Program-made: the position numbers and the translations under genes
The notes under the pieces: model-generated
Database searches by the model: none
What the model was told of the DNA's origin: nothing
The model's input: the letters and a program-made list of their open reading frames with translations, nothing else
Shown here: piece by piece, positions 60,436 to 64,000 of the stretch
Layout of the letters: each line of letters begins with the position of its first letter
Position numbering within the stretch: the first letter of the stretch is position 1
Source of the DNA: Lentzea tibetensis
Lineage (GTDB): Bacteria > Actinomycetota > Actinomycetes > Mycobacteriales > Pseudonocardiaceae
NCBI RefSeq assembly: GCF_007845675.1
Contig: NZ_VOBR01000001.1
Coordinates: forward strand, 434,001 to 498,000
Direction of reading: 5' to 3'
DNA length: 64,000 nucleotides

Positions 60436-61452
60436 ATGATGATTCACAGACTGTACGTAGTCGGTTGCGCGCTGTTGTTCACGGTGGCGATGGTGTCGCC
60501 GACTCAGGCGAGCGAGCCCGAAGTCTTGCCACTGCCGGGTTTCGGCGATCTCGTCGTCGACAACGCCGAACGACGAGTCTTCATCAGCGGCGGCACTTCG
60601 TCGAACGGCGTTGTTGTCGTCGACCGGCACGGCCACGTCAACAAGAAGATCGAGAACCAGTACGGCGCAACAGGACTGCTGCTGAGCGAGGACGGCACAA
60701 CGCTGTACGTGGCGCAGGCCGCCGGTGACGCGATCAGCGCGATCAGCACTCACACGTACGAGGAGATCGCGCGCTACCCCACCGGATCGCAGACGTGCCC
60801 GACCCACCTCGCCCGTGCAGGCGGTCAGATCTGGTTCGGCTACGGGTGCACGAACTCGTGGGACGGCGGCATCGGCAAGCTCGACCCGGCCGCGACACCG
60901 CCGGTCAGCCTCGCCCAGCACGGCGACACCCTGTTCCAGCACGCGCCTTTCGTCACCGCGGCGAACAACACCGTCGTCGCCGGACAGCCCGCCACGAGCC
61001 TCTCGCACCTGCAGATCTACCGAGCCGAGAACGGAGCCTTGACGCCGGGCGCGGCGGGCGGGGTGGCCGGTAGCAACCTGACCGATGTCGCACTGAGCCC
61101 GGATGCCGCAACACTGTTCACCGCGGCCGGGTCACGCACAGCCGTGCAGGCGTTCGCAACCGCCGACCTGTCAGGACGAGGCTCGTACGCCACCGGCCCG
61201 CACCCCGCCGCGATCGTCGCCTCCGAGGACGGCATCCACCTCGCCACCGGCGCCTACACGACGCGCAACAAGGCGATCAACATCTTCCGCACGGGACAGA
61301 CCAACCCGACCCGATCGTTCGGGCTCGACGGCGACGTTCTGGCCAACCGCGGACTCGCGTGGTCCGATGACAACAAGTACCTCTACGCGGTGCTGCAAGG
61401 GGCCAACGACCCACGGCCACGACTCACAGTCCTCAGCCGTCCCTTGGACTGA
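60436..61452 (+). CDS. Secreted beta-propeller (YVTN/NHL-like) protein
   Basis: ATG 60436 gives 338 residues with a clear Sec signal (MMIHRLYVVGCALLFTVAMV then SPTQAS). The mature part shows repeated blades of the type LVVDNAERRVFISGG, LLLSEDGTTLYVAQA, VALSPDAATLFTAAG and IVASEDGIHLATGAY, ending WSDDNKYLYAVLQG. Such YncE-like propellers bind partners or ligands outside the cell and have no fixed reaction. The gene is divergent from the RHS toxin. Functional linkage to it is possible but unproven. Confidence 0.85.
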   Translation: MMIHRLYVVGCALLFTVAMVSPTQASEPEVLPLPGFGDLVVDNAERRVFISGGTSSNGVVVVDRHGHVNKKIENQYGATGLLLSEDGTTLYVAQAAGDAISAISTHTYEEIARYPTGSQTCPTHLARAGGQIWFGYGCTNSWDGGIGKLDPAATPPVSLAQHGDTLFQHAPFVTAANNTVVAGQPATSLSHLQIYRAENGALTPGAAGGVAGSNLTDVALSPDAATLFTAAGSRTAVQAFATADLSGRGSYATGPHPAAIVASEDGIHLATGAYTTRNKAINIFRTGQTNPTRSFGLDGDVLANRGLAWSDDNKYLYAVLQGANDPRPRLTVLSRPLD

Positions 61453-61821
61453 TCACGACAGGAGATTGCTCGTCACTGTCCGATATGGACGATCTTGCCC
61501 ACGCAGAGGCTACGACGTCACCACGGCCGTGAGGCGCCTCCTCCAACCAGGTGTGCCAGGTCCTGCGCCTGTCGCGCGCCTGATCGTTGCGGGTGTGGTC
61601 GCGGAGTATGCGATCGGCTTGATGACCATCGTGGCAAGGGTGTCGACGTCCTCCCTCGTCCTGATCATTCTCGGCGCGGTCATCACCTCAGGTCCTCCGA
61701 CCGTGGTCGGGTGACGGGCGTGGCGAGACCGCACGAGCCCGTAGAGCTCAGCCACACCAGAAGGAGGACGAGCGGTGAACTGCCTGGTCCCGTACTCGCT
61801 CCTGGATCCCGTGAGCATTTC
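61453..61821. other. Spacer with one strong orphan ribosome-binding site
   Basis: No recognisable gene. AAGGAGG at 61761-61767 lies seven bases before a GTG at 61775. That frame (97 codons) is low-complexity and Arg/Thr-rich, while the better-looking coding frame at 61822 is one register away, hinting at a frameshifted small gene. Confidence 0.35.
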
Positions 61822-62007
61822 ATGTGGTGCACAGCGACGCCGGTCTACCCGAGGATCGCGCGTGACTTCGGCCCGACCACACGGTGGGCGTATGGCCGTG
61901 CCACACGCAACGGCTACTTCCACCACAAGGACAGGTGTCCTGGGCACCGGGGAGCCTTCTGCAACAAGAAGTTCATCGCCCGCGAAGTGCAGACAGAGAC
62001 GCCGTAG
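61822..62007 (+). CDS. Small Cys/His-containing protein of unknown function
   Basis: The 61-codon frame (MWCTATPVYPRIARDFGPTT then WAYGRATRNGYFHHKDRCPG, GAFCNKKFIAREVQTETP) has strongly GC-biased third positions and three Cys plus several His, as in a small metal-binding or disulphide protein. The ATG lacks its own RBS; the good RBS upstream is in another register. It is not recognised. It may be the 3' part of a broken gene. Confidence 0.35.
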   Translation: MWCTATPVYPRIARDFGPTTRWAYGRATRNGYFHHKDRCPGHRGAFCNKKFIAREVQTETP

Positions 62008-62061
62008 GTGCGCTCCTTGTTGGGGCATAGGCCGTTTCAGATGGAGAAACACCACCGCCCT

Positions 62062-63855
62062 TCAGTAGCGGCGCGACCACGCGCTCCACAGGTCGGCGTA
62101 CCGCCCGCCCTGTGCGACCAACTGGTCGTGCGTGCCGAGCTCGACCACGAGGCCGTCCGCCATGACCGCGATGCGGTCGCATGCCCGCGCCTGGGTGAGC
62201 CGGTGCGCCACCACGACCGCGGTCCGGCCCGCGAGGAGTGCCGCGGCGGCCTGCTCCAGGTCGCGGGCACCGGAACTGCCCGCTTCGGCCGTGGCCTCGT
62301 CCAGCACGACCACGGGCGGGTCGCGCAACAGCAGGCGGGCCAGCGCAAGTTGCTGGACCTGCGCCGCGGTCAGCGCATGCCCTCCTGTCCCGACCACGGT
62401 GTCCAGGCCATCGGGCAACGCCACGACCCACGGGCCCGCTCCGACCGCGTGCAACGCGGCGTGAACCTGTTCGTCGGTGCTGTCCGGCGCGGCGAACACC
62501 ACGTCGTCGCGCAGCGTGCCCGCGAACACGTGCGTCTCCTGGGACACCATGCCGATCCAATCCCGGACCTGGCCCGGATCCAGGTCGCCGATGTCGACGC
62601 TCCCCCGCGTGTCCACCAGCAGGATCCGCCCGGACGTCGACGGGAACACCCCGGCCAGGATCCCCGCCAGCGTCGTCTTGCCCGCACCGCTCGCCCCGAC
62701 CACCGCGAGCGACGTCCCGGCGGGAACCTCGACGTCGATACCACGCACGACGTCGTGGCCCTCGTCGTAGGAGTGGCGGATGCCGCGCGCCACGATCCCG
62801 ACCGGCCCGTCGTGGGGCCGGTTCGATGTGGGCACGGGCCGTGGCACGAGGGTGACACCGACGATACGGGCGAGCGCCGCTCCCGCCCGCTGCACGTCGT
62901 CGAACGACAGCAGGACGGTGCCGAGCGGGTCGAACAGGCGGTGGAACAGCAACGCTGCCGCGGTCACCTCGCCGACCGTCACCGCGCCGGCGTCGACCAG
63001 CCAGTACCCGGCGAGCAGGATCGCCGACAGGCCAAGAGCTTCGGCTGCGTTCATCGACTTCATGAACCAGATGAACAACCGCTGCGCGCGGAGCGCGGCG
63101 GTCAATGTTCGTTCCGACGCGGCCGTCACCCGCCGGGTCTGCGGCTCGGCCATGTCGTAGGCATGCACGGTGGGCAGACCGTGCAGCGACTCCAGCACCA
63201 CCTGGCCGCGGCCGGCAGCCGCGCGCCGTTCCGCCGCGTACAGCGGGCCCGCCTTGGGCAGGTAGGCGCGCAGGCTCAGCCAGTACACCGGGAACACCAC
63301 GGTGAACGCGACCGCGAGCCGCCAGTCCACGGTCGCGAACCCGGCAGCCGACACAACGATCGTCGTCGCCGCGCTGAACACCGTGGCGGCCAGCGGAACC
63401 GCGGCCACGAAGTTCTCCACGTCCTCGGTGACGCGCGACGCGATGTCGCCGCTCCCCACGCGTTCCAGCACCCGCGACTCGATGCCCAACGCGCACGCCA
63501 GCACCTGCTCCCGCAAGTCCGCCGCGATCCGCGCACCCAGCCGTTCGGTCGCGCGCTGGGCCAGCGACGCGAACACGGCACCGAACACCACACTCGCGGC
63601 GGTGAGCACGAGGAGTGGTATCAGATCAGGACGGCCCGCCGCGCGCACGGCGTCCACCAGTCGCCCCAGGAACAGCGGCGCGGCGACAACTCCGACACCG
63701 GTGAGCAGAGTCAGCAGCAGCGCCACGACGCAGTCGGCGGGATGATTCCGCATCGCCCACCACAACCCCGCGGCGGTCTGTCCGCTGGTGGCGATCGGCA
63801 GGACCGGCGCATCGCATTCCGTCCACACCGGACGGTCGACCAGGGTCGCGCTCAT
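62062..63855 (-). CDS. ABC exporter half-transporter (TMD-NBD fusion)
   Basis: ATG 63855 gives 597 residues. An N-terminal six-helix exporter domain (about 40-330, with GSGDIASRVTEDVENF as the coupling segment) is followed by the ATPase: Walker A VGASGAGKTT, Q-loop MVSQETHVF, Walker B VVVLDEAT and the H-loop AVVVAHRL. The ABC signature is degenerate: LTAAQ replaces LSGGQ, a variant seen in many actinomycete exporters of this type. The start overlaps the stop of the next half-transporter (ATGA), so the two likely form a heterodimer. Substrate unknown; export of a peptide or lipid is typical. Confidence 0.88.
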   Translation of the reverse strand: MSATLVDRPVWTECDAPVLPIATSGQTAAGLWWAMRNHPADCVVALLLTLLTGVGVVAAPLFLGRLVDAVRAAGRPDLIPLLVLTAASVVFGAVFASLAQRATERLGARIAADLREQVLACALGIESRVLERVGSGDIASRVTEDVENFVAAVPLAATVFSAATTIVVSAAGFATVDWRLAVAFTVVFPVYWLSLRAYLPKAGPLYAAERRAAAGRGQVVLESLHGLPTVHAYDMAEPQTRRVTAASERTLTAALRAQRLFIWFMKSMNAAEALGLSAILLAGYWLVDAGAVTVGEVTAAALLFHRLFDPLGTVLLSFDDVQRAGAALARIVGVTLVPRPVPTSNRPHDGPVGIVARGIRHSYDEGHDVVRGIDVEVPAGTSLAVVGASGAGKTTLAGILAGVFPSTSGRILLVDTRGSVDIGDLDPGQVRDWIGMVSQETHVFAGTLRDDVVFAAPDSTDEQVHAALHAVGAGPWVVALPDGLDTVVGTGGHALTAAQVQQLALARLLLRDPPVVVLDEATAEAGSSGARDLEQAAAALLAGRTAVVVAHRLTQARACDRIAVMADGLVVELGTHDQLVAQGGRYADLWSAWSRRY

Positions 63856-64000
63856 CGCAGCACCGCCTCGGCGTACGCGGGGATCTCGGCAAGCCGGGCG
63901 TGGGTCGCGACGACGGGCGGACCGTCGCCGTCGAGGAACACGACCCTGTCGCACCGGGACAGCAGCGGCGGAGAGGTGGTGACGACGACCGTGCCCAATG
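63852..64000 (-). CDS. ABC exporter half-transporter, C-terminal end (cut by window edge)
   Basis: The minus-strand frame runs from the window edge to TGA at 63852. It reads VVVTTSPPLLSRCDRVVFLD then ATHARLAEIPAYAEAVLR, the end of an ABC ATPase: the D-R-V-V-F-L-D-G strand after the H-loop and the final helix. The canonical H-loop His appears to be replaced (TTSPP), which is common in the degenerate site of heterodimeric exporters. The stop overlaps the start of the next gene, indicating a co-translated pair. Confidence 0.75.
   Translation of the reverse strand, partial: LGTVVVTTSPPLLSRCDRVVFLDGDGPPVVATHARLAEIPAYAEAVLR

Overview
The window is high-GC actinobacterial DNA. GTG starts are frequent, RBSs are GGAGG-like, and the gene content (giant NRPSs, MbtH, BtrH, NACHT ATPase, DUF3618, a secreted RHS toxin) fits a filamentous actinomycete, most likely of the Pseudonocardiaceae (Lentzea/Saccharothrix-like). 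That placement is inference from style and a recurring 13-bp palindrome, not from a marker gene.

Layout. Positions 1-747 hold the start of a peptide-type ABC permease on the minus strand, cut by the window edge. Positions 830-9500 are an accessory and graveyard zone. It contains remnants of an integrase-core transposase, an ISL3 transposase, a HEXXH-motif protein, an HxlR regulator, a MerR regulator that still has its operator-like promoter, a tyrosine recombinase and a fasciclin protein. Intact genes in between are a BtrH-like acyltransferase, a membrane-anchored NACHT ATPase and a stand-alone Clp_N protein.

Positions 10184-49522 are the core: one plus-strand operon for a non-ribosomal peptide. 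A stand-alone beta-lactamase-fold protein (a candidate penicillin-binding-protein-type thioesterase/cyclase) is followed by a five-module NRPS (A-T, three C-A-T-E, C-A-T), a second five-module NRPS (C-A-T-E, C-A-T, C-A-T-E, C-A-T, C-A-T-E), an MFS exporter and an MbtH protein. Neither NRPS has a thioesterase domain, and the line ends in an epimerase. This is the architecture known from SurE-type systems, in which a trans-acting PBP-type TE releases a D-terminal peptide by head-to-tail cyclisation. Residues read from the A-domain pockets suggest a decapeptide with a hydrophobic first half (including Val and an Ile-like residue) and a Thr-containing, strongly basic second half, i.e. a cationic amphipathic cyclic decapeptide. 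The first A domain carries an apparent one-base deletion in this sequence. The A domains of modules 6 and 10 share a 487-bp stretch that reads as identical.

Positions 49523-53361 hold more mobile-element scars and a small envelope/stress group (PAP2 phosphatase, DUF1508, DUF3618, a holin-like remnant, a YihY/BrkB membrane protein). Positions 53362-60156 encode a polymorphic toxin system: a secreted RHS/YD-repeat protein with a His-rich nuclease-like C-terminus and, 9 nt downstream, a probable double-CXXCG immunity protein. A secreted beta-propeller protein is divergent from it. The right end (62062-64000) is a pair of overlapping ABC exporter half-transporters, the second cut by the window edge.
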